Positions 1-10,545 are shown, numbered from the stretch's first letter. The stretch is DNA of 64,000 nt from Stenotrophomonas sp. WZN-1 (GCF_002192255.1 NZ_CP021768.1:4048001-4112000), one strand, 5' to 3'. Notes: generated by a model from the sequence alone, not told the origin. Numbers and translations: made by a program.

Positions 1-178
1 GCACATTGCAGATCATCCGTTCGAGCCGGTGGGCGCTATCACCGTCTCGCTGGGCGTGGCCCACTTCCCCAGCTTCCATGTCGATGCCGAACAGGCGCTG
101 CGGCTGGCCGACAAGGCCCTGTACATGGCCAAGGAACAGGGCCGCAACCGGGTGGTGGTCTACCCGTACGCGGACTGA
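1..178 (+). CDS. Diguanylate cyclase (GGDEF) C-terminus, partial
   Basis: Only the last 58 codons are in the window, read in the frame that starts at base 2; the gene begins upstream. The visible tail has the end of a GGDEF domain: a beta strand ITVSLGVA, a helix with ADKALYMAK, and QGRNRVVVY. These match the ADxALYxAKxxGRNxV signature at the C-terminus of diguanylate cyclases, which make cyclic di-GMP from two GTP. The active-site loop is not in view, so activity cannot be judged. The gene ends TGA, facing a convergent TonB-like gene. Confidence 0.85.
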   Translation, partial: HIADHPFEPVGAITVSLGVAHFPSFHVDAEQALRLADKALYMAKEQGRNRVVVYPYAD

Positions 179-207
179 GAAGCAGCCGGCCAGGCCGGCC
201 GCTTCAC
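179..207. terminator. Hairpin between convergent genes
   Basis: A GC-rich inverted repeat with GAAGC/GCTTC outer arms and a GCCGGCC/GGCCGGC core lies directly after the GGDEF stop and before the stop of the convergent TonB-like gene. No T-tract follows on either strand, so it may be a bidirectional stem-loop or a repeat-family relative rather than a strong terminator. Confidence 0.4.
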
Positions 208-217
208 CGCGCCGGTC

Positions 218-1108
218 TCAGCGCTGGGCCAGCGGCGTCAGCAGGCGCAGGCCGCGCTGGGTGCCATCGACCATGTACACACCGCCGGCCGGCAGCAGAT
301 CACTGCCCACCTGTCCGGCGGTATCCGGCTTGCGCCACGGTGCGGCCTGGCGCGGGCCGGGGATGAAGGCACGCCAGCGGCCATAGCGTTCCGGCTGGCC
401 GTTGTCGCTGTTGTTCAGGGCGAAGGTGACCGGCACGCGCACGGTCCAGGAGTCCAGCGTGCTCTCCTCGCCGGTGGTCGGCGGCACGAAGGTCCACTTG
501 CGGGCCGCACTGATGCTGGCCTTGGCGAGGATGTCACGCATCCTGGCCATGGTCCGTTCCGGTGCGACCACCGTCATGTTCACCTGTTCGGCAACGACAT
601 CGGCGACGGTGCCGTCGCGCGCAACCTGGACCAGCAGCAGTACGTCACCCTGCCCACCATTGCGGAAGGCATCCTCGGGGTAGCGCGGTGGCGGCATGCG
701 CTTCTGGGTGACCGAGTCGGTAGCCTTCGGATCATAGTCACTGAAGTCGACACTGGTCATGCTGACCTGGTAGCTGCCGTCGTCCTGCTCCTTGCCACGC
801 AGGCGTACCCGCAACGGCGCGTGGACGGCCACCGGCTTGCCGTCGTGCAGCGTCGGTTCGAACTGCCAGCCGCGGATGGTGCCTTCCACGAACGATGCGA
901 TGCCTGGTGCGAGCATCGCCTGCTGGTCCAGCACCAGCTTGCTGACCGACCCGTCGGCCGCCACATCGATGCTGCCCGACAGCGCCATGCTCATCTCGGC
1001 AGTGGCGCGCACCGCGCGCGCGTTCTGGGCAGCGGCGTCGGCCGGCAGCAGCGGAGCACCGGCGGTGAACGCCAGGGCCAGCGCAAGGAACAGAGGGGAA
1101 CGCATCAT
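218..1108 (-). CDS. Secreted TonB C-terminal-like protein
   Basis: A protein of about 296 residues with an N-terminal signal peptide (positive start, hydrophobic LFLALALAF, Ala-rich cleavage region ending ADAAAQ). Two segments resemble the TonB C-terminal fold. The first ends in a GWQFEP-type motif. The second starts PPRYPEDAFRNGGQGDVLLL, followed by RDGTV and RKWTFVPP, which are typical of energy-transducer TonB family proteins. No proline-rich spacer or N-terminal membrane anchor is seen, so this is probably a periplasmic TonB-domain protein rather than a complete energy transducer. Start choice is uncertain: ATGs at 1120, 1108 and 1105 are in frame. I prefer 1108, which puts the signal peptide at the start and has GGATCC just upstream. 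Function unknown. Confidence 0.75.
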   Translation of the reverse strand: MMRSPLFLALALAFTAGAPLLPADAAAQNARAVRATAEMSMALSGSIDVAADGSVSKLVLDQQAMLAPGIASFVEGTIRGWQFEPTLHDGKPVAVHAPLRVRLRGKEQDDGSYQVSMTSVDFSDYDPKATDSVTQKRMPPPRYPEDAFRNGGQGDVLLLVQVARDGTVADVVAEQVNMTVVAPERTMARMRDILAKASISAARKWTFVPPTTGEESTLDSWTVRVPVTFALNNSDNGQPERYGRWRAFIPGPRQAAPWRKPDTAGQVGSDLLPAGGVYMVDGTQRGLRLLTPLAQR

Positions 1109-1188
1109 TGCCGGATCCATGGTGATGAGGTGAACCCCGAGCGTACCCCAGTCTGGACGGGACCGGCAGGCGGTTCACGCCAATCCGC

Positions 1189-2919
1189 TCAGGCCAGGCG
1201 ATGGGCCACCGCGTAGGGCGGCGTATCCGGATAGTCACCGCCGGCGAAGCGCGCCTGCAGGCCCTGCCACCACGCGGGGTCGAACAGGTGCCGGTAATGT
1301 TCGCGCACCGCGGCCAGCTCGCCCGCCGGCAGGCCCATGAACGGGCCGAAGCGTTCGGGAAACACGTCGCGTGGCCCGACATGGAACCAGGGTTCGTCGG
1401 CCATGGCTTCCTCCGGCGTACGCGGCTGCGGCCAGGCGCGGAACACGCAGTCGCTGACCAGGCACAGCTCGTCATAGTCGTAGAAGACTGCCCGGCCATG
1501 CCGCGATACGCCGAAGTTCTTCGGCAGCATGTCGCCCGGGAAGATGTTGTTGCGCGCCATGTCGGTAATCGCCTGCGCGTAGTCGAGGACCGCTGCGCGT
1601 ACCGCCTCACCGCCCTGCTCGCGCAGGTACAGGTTCAAGGGACGGAAGCGACGCTGCACGTAGCACAGTGCGACTTCCACCTGATCGCCATCGACGCGCA
1701 CGCTCTGCGCGCACTGCGCCAGCAGCTCTTCCAGCAAGGCCGGTGCGAAGCGGTCGCGCGGGAAACGCAGGTGGCGATACGGCTGCGCATCGAGCAGGCG
1801 ACCGACGCGGTCCAGGTTGAACACCAGCGCATACTTCTCTTCCACCTGCTGGCGCGACATCGACTTCGGCCAGGCGAAGCGGTCGCGGATCAGCTTGAAT
1901 ACCAGCGGATAGCTGGGCAGGGTGAACACCGCCATGACCATGCCCGGCGTGCCTTCGGCAGGCACCAGCCGCTCCTGCGGATGTTCGTTGAAGTGGCGGA
2001 AGAAGGTGCGGTAGCGCTCGGTCTTGCCTTGCTTGGCACGGCCCAGAACGGTGTAGATCTCATCGATGGGCTTGCCTGGCAGCAGGCTGCGCAGGAACAC
2101 CACCGCATCGCCAACCGTGGCGAGGTCGGCCTGGAAATAACTGCGCGACACGCCGAACAGGTGGGCGACATCGCGGCGCCGGGTCAGCACCGCATCGGCA
2201 CGCAGGCCCTGCCCATCGTTGACCAGTGCGATCACGCACGGTGAAAAGCGGTGCTCGCCGAACACGCGACCCACCAGATAGGCGCGGCGTTCGCGATAGA
2301 ACACGGTGTCGAGCAGCTCGATGCTGCGCACCGGCGTATCGCCCCAGTGGGCAAGATCATCCTGCAGGCGCACGGCGATGGCCGCCGCGCAGCGCAGCTG
2401 GTGCGCATACGGAATGTCGAAGCGGTAATCGGCCAGCACGCGCTGGAGAGCCTCCACCGGACGCGTCGGTGAGACCGCATAGGTATGCCGTGCGACCGGG
2501 TGAGTAATCGCATCGGATGGCTCGACATCGAAGGCGATGAACTCCAGTGCCGGGTCCACGCCACGGGTGGAGAACAAGCGCCGCGACAGCGTGTTGTAGA
2601 ACGTCTTGTACAGTTCGGCGTCGATCAGCCCCCGCAGCAGCGCGCTGTAGCGCGCATGCACCTGCAGCCACAGCGCGCGCTCCCCGATCGCTTCGCCGGC
2701 AAGGCGGCGCAGCGCATCCATCTGTTCGGCGATGCACAGGTCGTACAACGCGATGCGCTCGACTGCATCCTGGCGCGCGCCCGCCCAGTCGCGCCGCTCG
2801 AACCGCTGCCGCGCATGGGCGGTGATCGCCGCGAAGCGGGCGTGGTATTGCTCGAAGCCGGCGTGGATGGCGCCGGCGATGCGCGTTGCCAGCTCGGCAA
2901 CGATGTCAGGCTCGGACAT
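1189..2919 (-). CDS. aceK: Isocitrate dehydrogenase kinase/phosphatase
   Basis: A bifunctional enzyme that phosphorylates and dephosphorylates isocitrate dehydrogenase, setting the split between the TCA cycle and the glyoxylate shunt. The 576-residue length from ATG 2919 fits the family (about 570-610). The N-terminal regulatory half is followed by a kinase-like domain with [20 protein letters not shown] (nucleotide loop and catalytic Lys) and [17 protein letters not shown] plus YDYDEL (catalytic and metal loops). The longer frame to 2952 adds 11 residues without a better ribosome site. Unlike the enterobacterial aceBAK operon, no aceA or aceB is adjacent. The only isocitrate dehydrogenase in the window, 3.6 kb away, is the monomeric type, which is not AceK's classical substrate. 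Confidence 0.95.
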   Translation of the reverse strand: MSEPDIVAELATRIAGAIHAGFEQYHARFAAITAHARQRFERRDWAGARQDAVERIALYDLCIAEQMDALRRLAGEAIGERALWLQVHARYSALLRGLIDAELYKTFYNTLSRRLFSTRGVDPALEFIAFDVEPSDAITHPVARHTYAVSPTRPVEALQRVLADYRFDIPYAHQLRCAAAIAVRLQDDLAHWGDTPVRSIELLDTVFYRERRAYLVGRVFGEHRFSPCVIALVNDGQGLRADAVLTRRRDVAHLFGVSRSYFQADLATVGDAVVFLRSLLPGKPIDEIYTVLGRAKQGKTERYRTFFRHFNEHPQERLVPAEGTPGMVMAVFTLPSYPLVFKLIRDRFAWPKSMSRQQVEEKYALVFNLDRVGRLLDAQPYRHLRFPRDRFAPALLEELLAQCAQSVRVDGDQVEVALCYVQRRFRPLNLYLREQGGEAVRAAVLDYAQAITDMARNNIFPGDMLPKNFGVSRHGRAVFYDYDELCLVSDCVFRAWPQPRTPEEAMADEPWFHVGPRDVFPERFGPFMGLPAGELAAVREHYRHLFDPAWWQGLQARFAGGDYPDTPPYAVAHRLA

Positions 2920-3074
2920 GCAGGGCTCACCCGGGAGGACCGGCCTCACCATACGCTGGCATGGGGTGGCTTGTGTAGCACCACTGCGTGCCGCGACAAA
3001 CGCAACGATTCCTACAGACCTGGTGCCTCCCCGCTGCCTACCCTTTCAGGCCCAACAACGGCACGAGGTGACGC

Positions 3075-3821
3075 ATGCAGCAAATGACCTTTATCCCACG
3101 CGTGGAGGAAGGCAACGTCATCCCGCAGCGCGCCCGCGACGGCTACATCAGTGCCACCGCCCTGTGCCAGTCCGTCGGCAAGCGCTGGTCCGACTACCGG
3201 GCGCTGAAATCGACGGAGGAGTTCCTGCAGGAGCTCATGGCGCAGACGACGCTGGGCGAGAATGAACTGATCCACGTGGTATCCGGTGGGAACCCGGCGA
3301 TGCAGGGCACCTGGATCCATCCGTACCTCGCCATCAACCTCGGCCAGTGGCTGTCGCGCAAGTTCGCAGTGAAGGTCTCGCAGTGGGTGGTGGAATGGCA
3401 GCAGGGTCGCGCCAATGCACTGCTGCCCGTGCACATCGATCGCTACATGCAGAACCGTGCCAAGGTGCCGTACACCCATTTCTCGATGCTCAACGAGCTG
3501 ACGTTGAACCTGATCGCACCGCTGGAGCAGGCGGGCTACACGCTCCCGCAGGCGCTGGTGCCGGACATCTCCGAAGGCCGCCTGTTCTGCAAATGGCTGA
3601 GGGATCATCGCGGCGTCAACACCGATGCACTGCCCACGTATGACCACACCTACCCGGACGGCCGCACGGTGCAGGCCAAGCTGTATCCCAACGAGTTCTA
3701 CGAAGACTTCCGCCGCCATTTCAACGAAGTGTGGCTGCCCCAGAAGGCGCACACCTACTTCGCCGAGCGCGACAGCAAAGCGCTTTCGTTCGTGACCAAG
3801 CTGCTGCTTCCACCGCAGTGA
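3075..3821 (+). CDS. KilA-N domain protein
   Basis: A 248-residue protein whose first 110 residues fit the KilA-N fold: RARDGYISATALCQ, a KRWSDYR segment, then GTWIHPYLAINLGQWLS and KFAVKVSQWV. KilA-N is a DNA-binding domain best known from phage and large-virus regulators. The C-terminal half (from about residue 115) is alpha/beta with many aromatics, and I do not recognise it. No integrase, terminase or other phage gene is nearby, and base composition looks native, so this is an orphan, perhaps domesticated, copy. A SMAG repeat pair follows the stop at once. DNA binding is inferred; target and role are unknown. Confidence 0.85.
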   Translation: MQQMTFIPRVEEGNVIPQRARDGYISATALCQSVGKRWSDYRALKSTEEFLQELMAQTTLGENELIHVVSGGNPAMQGTWIHPYLAINLGQWLSRKFAVKVSQWVVEWQQGRANALLPVHIDRYMQNRAKVPYTHFSMLNELTLNLIAPLEQAGYTLPQALVPDISEGRLFCKWLRDHRGVNTDALPTYDHTYPDGRTVQAKLYPNEFYEDFRRHFNEVWLPQKAHTYFAERDSKALSFVTKLLLPPQ

Positions 3822-3823
3822 GC

Positions 3824-3883
3824 GTAGCGCCGGACGTGCTCGGCTGCTTCGGCTGAAAGCAGCCGGGCATGGCCCGGCTCTAC
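3824..3883. repeat. SMAG repeat pair
   Basis: Two GTAG-headed palindromes facing each other (GTAGCGCCGG... and the complement of GTAGAGCCGGGC...). They sit between the convergent KilA-N and roadblock genes and can fold as a large stem-loop. Confidence 0.75.
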
Positions 3884-3896
3884 AGAGGCCGGCCGC

Positions 3897-4256
3897 TCAG
3901 ATCGCCAGTTCGGTCTCCACGTCCTGCACCTTGCGCCGGGCCAATGCCAGGTTGGACTTGGTACGGTCCAGCACGATGTAGAAGAACAGGCCCTTCTTCT
4001 TCGCCACCGGACGCATGATGTGGTACGCCTTGCCCAGCGAGATCAGGATGTCCTCGATGCTGTCGTTGAGGTTCAACGACGCGGCGGTCTTCATCTTGGC
4101 GCGGATCACTTCGGTGTTGCCGGCGGCGGCCACTTCCATGTCCATGCCGGCACCAGCTTCGCCCAGCAGCATGCCGCTTTCATAATCGACCAGCGCCACT
4201 GCTTGCGCGCCGTCGATGCCCATCAGTGCATTCAATGATTCATTCAATCCAGCCAC
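3897..4256 (-). CDS. Roadblock/LC7-like protein (second)
   Basis: A small protein of about 119 residues from a GTG start at 4256. An AAGGGG ribosome site lies 6 nt upstream, a better start than the in-frame ATG at 4364. It opens MAGLNESLNALMGIDGAQAV and contains VALVDYESGMLLGEAG, the strand pattern of roadblock/longin folds that pair with small Ras-like GTPases. It is the last gene of a minus-strand cassette with another roadblock protein and an MglA-like GTPase. The likely role is a GTPase regulator or scaffold subunit; the output is unknown. The KKKGLFFYIVLDRTKSNLAL segment would form the last strand and helix. Confidence 0.75.
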   Translation of the reverse strand: MAGLNESLNALMGIDGAQAVALVDYESGMLLGEAGAGMDMEVAAAGNTEVIRAKMKTAASLNLNDSIEDILISLGKAYHIMRPVAKKKGLFFYIVLDRTKSNLALARRKVQDVETELAI

Positions 4257-4309
4257 GTCGCACCCCTTGTCGATGTTGGTTCGAGCCCCTCGTTCCCCTG
4301 CGGCCGGGC

Positions 4310-4726
4310 TCACGATCCGCCGAGTTCGGCCAGGATCGCCTGGCCACATTCCCTGCTCTGCCACAGCACCTGGCCGATCACGCTGCGCTGGTCGCAGGCC
4401 GCCATCAGCAGCAGCGGTGCGCGCCCTTCGGCCTGGATCGCCAGCATCAGCACCTTGCCGCCCGCCGCTTCCAGCATCAGTGTCTGCAGATCGCCCAGCA
4501 GCAGTTCGCGCCCGACCGCCGCGGCCAGCGCCAGCATCGCGCTGGTCATCGCCGCCAGCCGTTCACCGCGCCCTTCGGCCCCGGCACTGACCAGGGCGAA
4601 GCCATCGACACTGGCCAGCACCACCGTGCGCACGCCTTCGACCCGCTGCTGCAGGTCCTGCAGCAGGGGTTGCAGGCGCTCACGCTGACCGGCATCGGGC
4701 AGTACCGTCACCTGCCCGTCAGCCAT
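4310..4726 (-). CDS. Roadblock/LC7-like protein (first)
   Basis: A 138-residue roadblock-fold protein. It has a long N-terminal helix (LLQDLQQRVEGVRTVVLAS), VDGFALVSAG, and the helix GERLAAMTSAMLALAAAVG, the arrangement found in MglB-type GTPase partners. Its ATG overlaps the 3' end of the upstream GTPase gene by 8 nt, so the two are translationally coupled. In the known MglA/MglB pair the roadblock protein acts as GTPase-activating protein or platform. That role is inferred here from fold and coupling. Confidence 0.8.
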   Translation of the reverse strand: MADGQVTVLPDAGQRERLQPLLQDLQQRVEGVRTVVLASVDGFALVSAGAEGRGERLAAMTSAMLALAAAVGRELLLGDLQTLMLEAAGGKVLMLAIQAEGRAPLLLMAACDQRSVIGQVLWQSRECGQAILAELGGS

Positions 4727-5267
4727 GCGCAGCCACCAGTGCGTGCGCTTCCATTTCGCTCATCAACACATCCATCAGCAGCAGTCCCTGTTCGCGGTCA
4801 CGGGCATCTACGGCCAGCAGCGGCAGCGGCTGCTCGTCAAGGAAGGCACGGACGGCCCAGTCATCCAGTGCGGCCTGTGGTGCCTGGTCCAGGTGGGTGA
4901 CCGCCACCACCAGCGCCAAGGATGATGCGAACGGCTGCAGCACCTGCAGGTAGCCCTCCAGCTCGGTGGCCATGCCGGCACGACGCGCATCCAGCAGCAG
5001 CACCGCGCCACGTGCGCCCTGCAGCAGGATCGGCCAGAGGAAATCGAAGCGCTGCTGGCCAGGTGTGCCGTAGAGACGCAGGCGTTCGCCGTTGGGCAGG
5101 TCGATGTCTGCGTAGTCCAGCGCCACGGTGGTGGACGCCTTGTCGGCGCCGAGGCGGTCACTGTTGGCCACATCGGTGTCGATCACCGCGCCCGCTGCGA
5201 TGCTGCGCACCAGGGTCGACTTGCCGCTGCCCATGCCGCCCAGCACGACCACCTTGTGCTCACGCAT
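4719..5267 (-). CDS. MglA-like small Ras-family GTPase
   Basis: A 182-residue P-loop GTPase. Walker A is GGMGSGKST (residues 10-18). The G3 region reads LYGTPGQQRFDFLW, with Gly where Ras-type DTAG has Asp; this variant is usual in prokaryotic conservon-type GTPases. The G4-like motif is THLD. ATG 5267 is chosen over the longer frame because GGGAGTGAG sits just upstream and the family motif starts there. It overlaps the upstream 328-aa-frame gene by 8 nt and the downstream roadblock gene by 8 nt. The probable role is a molecular switch controlled by the roadblock partners. The effector is not known from sequence. Confidence 0.85.
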   Translation of the reverse strand: MREHKVVVLGGMGSGKSTLVRSIAAGAVIDTDVANSDRLGADKASTTVALDYADIDLPNGERLRLYGTPGQQRFDFLWPILLQGARGAVLLLDARRAGMATELEGYLQVLQPFASSLALVVAVTHLDQAPQAALDDWAVRAFLDEQPLPLLAVDARDREQGLLLMDVLMSEMEAHALVAAHG

Positions 5268-6225
5268 TGCGCTCACTCCCGCGCAGGTGCCGCCACAGCC
5301 GGGCAAGCAATCCGTTGTCGGTGCGGGTGCCACCTGTCGCCATCATCGGCGTCGTAGGCGCGGCCTGCAGCTGCGCGTAGCCACACAGGTAGGCGGCATG
5401 GATGAAATCGCGAACGGCCGCCGCCGGCAGTTCGAGCAGAATCGCGCATTCTTCAACCGTGCACGCACGCTTGAGCAGCAACGAGCACAGGCGGAAGCCA
5501 TCGTGGTCGTGGCCCAGCACGCGGAAATCCGGCCAGCGCAGCAGCTTCACCGAGGCGCCGCGCAGGCGCTCGTCCAGCGCCTGCCAATGGCGGCTGCGTT
5601 GCGCCCATTGCCAGAGCAGCGGCCGCAGCGGCTGGCGTGGCCGCTCGCCGGCCAGGGCCTGCAGGCGCGCGGGTGTCAGCGCGTCCAGCTGCAGGCGTTC
5701 GAAGGCATCGGCCAGGCGCTCCACCAGCGCGCTCGCGGGCTCCTGCAACAGCACGGCCTGATCATGCTCCAGGTCCATCAGCAGCAATGGCTCGCCTGCA
5801 TCACTCAACAATGCCTGCCCTTGCCTCAAAGGCAGCCGCTTGCGCAGCAGGCGGGTGATGGCGTGCGCGCCATCGGCCAGACGGATCGGTGCGGGTGCGT
5901 GCATGGCCATGGACTCCGGTGCCAACTGCATGCGGCGCAGCGCGCGGCCGATGGCACCATCGTCAAGCACATCCTGGTGCCCGTCGCCGTCACGCAGCTG
6001 GCCGCCGATATCCTCGATCCAGCACTGCAATCGCGGGCGTTGCTGGCGCATGCGCTGGGCCGCGTTGCGCAGTGCCGGGGTATCGCGGATGACCAGCAGG
6101 TCGCAATCGTCCAGATCCTGGCTGCGGCGGACCTGGCCATCCGGCAGTGCCGAGGCCAGGCGCAGCCGTTGCAGCAGGGCCTGCTCGCCCTGGATGTCGG
6201 TTCCCACTACCAGCACGCGTGCCAT
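5260..6225 (-). CDS. Hypothetical protein heading the GTPase cassette
   Basis: A 321-residue protein from ATG 6225. The first 75 residues look Rossmann/receiver-like (ARVLVVGTDIQG, then DDCDLLVIRDTPALRNAAQR). The C-terminal segment LLKRACTVEECAILLELPAA followed by VRDFIHAAYLCGYAQL resembles a small winged-helix or DUF4388-like helical unit. There are no membrane segments or signal peptide. It is the first gene of a four-gene cassette with an MglA-like GTPase and two roadblock proteins; the 8-nt overlap with the GTPase implies coupling. It may be the cassette's sensor or adaptor. I do not recognise the family with certainty. Confidence 0.65.
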   Translation of the reverse strand: MARVLVVGTDIQGEQALLQRLRLASALPDGQVRRSQDLDDCDLLVIRDTPALRNAAQRMRQQRPRLQCWIEDIGGQLRDGDGHQDVLDDGAIGRALRRMQLAPESMAMHAPAPIRLADGAHAITRLLRKRLPLRQGQALLSDAGEPLLLMDLEHDQAVLLQEPASALVERLADAFERLQLDALTPARLQALAGERPRQPLRPLLWQWAQRSRHWQALDERLRGASVKLLRWPDFRVLGHDHDGFRLCSLLLKRACTVEECAILLELPAAAVRDFIHAAYLCGYAQLQAAPTTPMMATGGTRTDNGLLARLWRHLRGSERNA

Positions 6226-6475
6226 CCGTGTTCCCCGTGCGGCCACCTCCCCGGTGGCCTCGTGTCGCCAAGGCTAGGGCATCGTCGGCGGCAGCCGTCG
6301 TGATCTATTGCTCAGATCGCGGGCGGTCGCAGACTCACTCTTATCTGTTCTGCGACGGCCATCGCAGGCAAGTTTCATGCCCCTTTGACGGCATTCCGAC
6401 TGCCGACGGATGTCACGCTTCTGAATCCCAGTAGATCCACGCCATGCGTGGATGAAGGGCGGCAGCAATCCTGTC
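6226..6475. other. Intergenic stretch, only one repeat recognised
   Basis: Between the cassette start and the icd terminator. It presumably holds the promoter of the minus-strand GTPase cassette, but no clear -35/-10 pair was recognised. A single SMAG repeat is at 6431-6453. The part from about 6300 to 6430 is less GC-rich than the surrounding genes. Confidence 0.4.
6431..6453. repeat. SMAG repeat (single)
   Basis: A GTAG head followed by the perfect stem ATCCACGC/GCGTGGAT. The same sequence recurs at 31328, 54199 and 63810. Confidence 0.8.
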
Positions 6476-6506
6476 CAAAAAAGAAACCCGCGCCGAAGCG
6501 CGGGTT
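6476..6506 (-). terminator. Rho-independent terminator of icd
   Basis: On the minus strand, AACCCGCGC/GCGCGGGTT arms with a 4-nt TTCG loop are followed by a T-rich run. It lies 28 bases past the icd stop. Confidence 0.9.
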
Positions 6507-6533
6507 CCGGTGTCACGGCCGAGCGGCGATGGA

Positions 6534-8888
<2,355 letters not shown>

Positions 8889-8985
8889 TCAGCCGCGCGG
8901 GGCAAAGCCGTGCCATACGCGGCGGTACTGGACCGCTGTGTTTCGTCGTTGGCTCGCTTCCGGTCAGGAAGCTGAGGCTTGATGG

Positions 8986-9540
8986 CTAATTCGACTTCTC
9001 GCTCGTTGAGGCACGCATGACCCACTCCGACAATCGCTGCCCCCACTCGGCACGCCTTGGACAGATCAATGTCTGCGAGCGCTTGCTTTGCTGGAAGTTG
9101 CAGATTCGGAATCCCCCAACGACGGCGGCCAGGCTGGCGAGTTCATCAGCCGTCGCTGCAGAGCCTCGGATATGCAGCGAACCGGCGCCAGATGATCCGG
9201 GTCGAACGTAGACGTCGTACCGGGTGGAAGGTCCTTCCGTCCTTGCATACCCCGACACGACATATCCGCCATCCGTGATGCGCAGATCCGGCGTGCTTCC
9301 TGGCACAGGCTTTTCGGGGGCATCGCCCTCGTAGATCAAGGCGACTTCCCTACCATCACGCCTGATGCGGTGCAGACCAAAGTCAACAGGTGCTTCGTAG
9401 GTCACGGACATGTCTGTCGGCACCCGTACACAGGCGCCGTATAGGAAGTGGTCGCAACTGTAGCTCCACAGGCTAGATTCCTGGGCCCACGAAGTGAGCG
9501 GGAATAAGAAAGCGAAGAAAACCAAAATGCGTGCAAGCAT
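8986..9540 (-). CDS. Putative periplasmic immunity protein of RHS module
   Basis: A 184-residue protein from ATG 9540, with GGGAG about 10 nt upstream. It has a clear signal peptide (MLARILVFFAFLFPLTSWAQ) and four later cysteines (SYSCDHFLYGACV, ICNF, LICP) suited to periplasmic disulfides. It starts 1 nt after the stop of the metzincin-like toxin ORF, the usual place for a cognate immunity gene in polymorphic toxin systems. No family is recognised. The region is lower in G+C than its neighbours, suggesting transfer. The immunity role is inferred from position and export only; a small accessory secreted protein is the alternative. Confidence 0.6.
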   Translation of the reverse strand: MLARILVFFAFLFPLTSWAQESSLWSYSCDHFLYGACVRVPTDMSVTYEAPVDFGLHRIRRDGREVALIYEGDAPEKPVPGSTPDLRITDGGYVVSGYARTEGPSTRYDVYVRPGSSGAGSLHIRGSAATADELASLAAVVGGFRICNFQQSKRSQTLICPRRAEWGQRLSEWVMRASTSEKSN

Positions 9541-9541
9541 C

Positions 9542-9922
9542 TCAACGCTCCCGTTTCTGGACTGCCGAATCGCCGTCCACAATTCCACCGATGGCATGGC
9601 TGTCAACCAAACCGGGAACCCTATTCATGATTCCGTCGCCGCGTGCAGGATTGGGCAGCCCCGTTGTCTTGTCATAGAGATCATCCACACCGCCAAGATG
9701 TGACACTTCATGAGGAACAACACCCTTGTCAAATCTATCCAGGACATTGATCTCGCCCTTCTTTCCGCCCAACTCCGCAAAACTCCGTCCGCTGCGGTGG
9801 GAGGTTTCCCCGTTGACAAGCTTTATCTCATTACGGGCGGCCCGCGGGGTACTTTTTTCAATGTCAGTGACCTCGACCGTCACGCGCGTCTCCTTCCCGC
9901 CAATATCATAGGTTCCTGACAT
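9542..9922 (-). CDS. RHS C-terminal metzincin-like metalloprotease toxin domain
   Basis: A 126-residue ORF in the same frame as the RHS tip upstream, separated from it only by a TAA codon that abuts this ATG. It contains HEVSHLGGVDD (residues 71-81), which fits HExxHxxGxxD: zinc ligands His71 and His75, general base Glu72, Gly78, and Asp81 as third ligand as in snapalysin-type metzincins. GIMNRV (Met99) could be the Met-turn. The rest resembles nothing I can name, as is usual for polymorphic toxin tips. AGGTGG upstream could allow re-initiation, so it may be made separately. The candidate immunity gene follows 1 nt later. Activity is inferred. Confidence 0.65.
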   Translation of the reverse strand: MSGTYDIGGKETRVTVEVTDIEKSTPRAARNEIKLVNGETSHRSGRSFAELGGKKGEINVLDRFDKGVVPHEVSHLGGVDDLYDKTTGLPNPARGDGIMNRVPGLVDSHAIGGIVDGDSAVQKRER

Positions 9923-10411
9923 TTACGCCACCTGCTCTTTGAAGGTCGCTATGTTCTTGGGTGTCGCGCCATCCCCTGAAAACTTTGTTGGGAAGCTGAT
10001 TTTCACCGACCCGTCCTTCATCCGCGTAACTACAGGAACTCTGCCGTCCGGATCGACAAAGTTGTAAGGACTGCTATTGGCGTATCGGTACCTGTTGAAG
10101 AGGGAAGACTTCCCACCATAGGCAGCGACGGGATCTACACTGAGAAAGGCACCTATTTCGGGAGAGTAATATCGTTGCTGCATGTAATTGAGACCTGTCG
10201 TGGAATCAAAAACATGGCCTGAGTAACCAGGACCATCTGCCGCGGCGATTCCAACGACAGAGCCATAAGGCTCGTATGCGAATCTCTCGATCACCTTCCC
10301 GTTTGAGTCCGTAATAGCCACCGGGCTCCCGAGTGCATCCGTATGAACATAGGTGACTACTTCACCGTCCGTCGACGCCATTGCCAGCGTGAGAACAATC
10401 CAGTTGAGCAT
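9923..10411 (-). CDS. Orphan RHS repeat-associated core (tip) fragment
   Basis: A 162-residue protein from ATG 10411, with a GGGAGAG ribosome site. It opens with a short hydrophobic stretch (MLNWIVLTLAMAS). It then has the end of an RHS/YD-repeat shell: VVTYVHTDALGSPVAITD, ERFAYEPYG, and the core motif GLNYMQQRYYSPEIGAFLS, then DPVAAYGG, NRYRYANSSPYNFVDPDGR. The region after DPDGR would start the variable toxin tip. Intact RHS proteins are usually over 1,000 residues, so this is a truncated or displaced C-terminal module. The TAA at 9923-9925 separates it in frame from the toxin domain. Codon use and G+C differ from the flanking genes. Confidence 0.75.
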   Translation of the reverse strand: MLNWIVLTLAMASTDGEVVTYVHTDALGSPVAITDSNGKVIERFAYEPYGSVVGIAAADGPGYSGHVFDSTTGLNYMQQRYYSPEIGAFLSVDPVAAYGGKSSLFNRYRYANSSPYNFVDPDGRVPVVTRMKDGSVKISFPTKFSGDGATPKNIATFKEQVA

Positions 10412-10481
10412 CCCATCTCTCCCACCTTTCCATATTCCGTTCAGCGTACCCGAGATTCTCCTCGATCGAGTATCGCCCAAT

Positions 10482-10511
10482 AAAAAAGGACGCAGCCTCG
10501 CGGCTGCGTCC
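10482..10511 (-). terminator. Rho-independent terminator of lipoprotein gene
   Basis: On the minus strand, GGACGCAGCC/GGCTGCGTCC arms with a 4-nt loop are followed by TTTTTT. It ends transcription from the lipoprotein gene just before the RHS module, so the module would need its own promoter. Confidence 0.9.
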
Positions 10512-10545
10512 ATCGTGAGCCCTGCCGGGAGAGAGTCGGCAGGAC

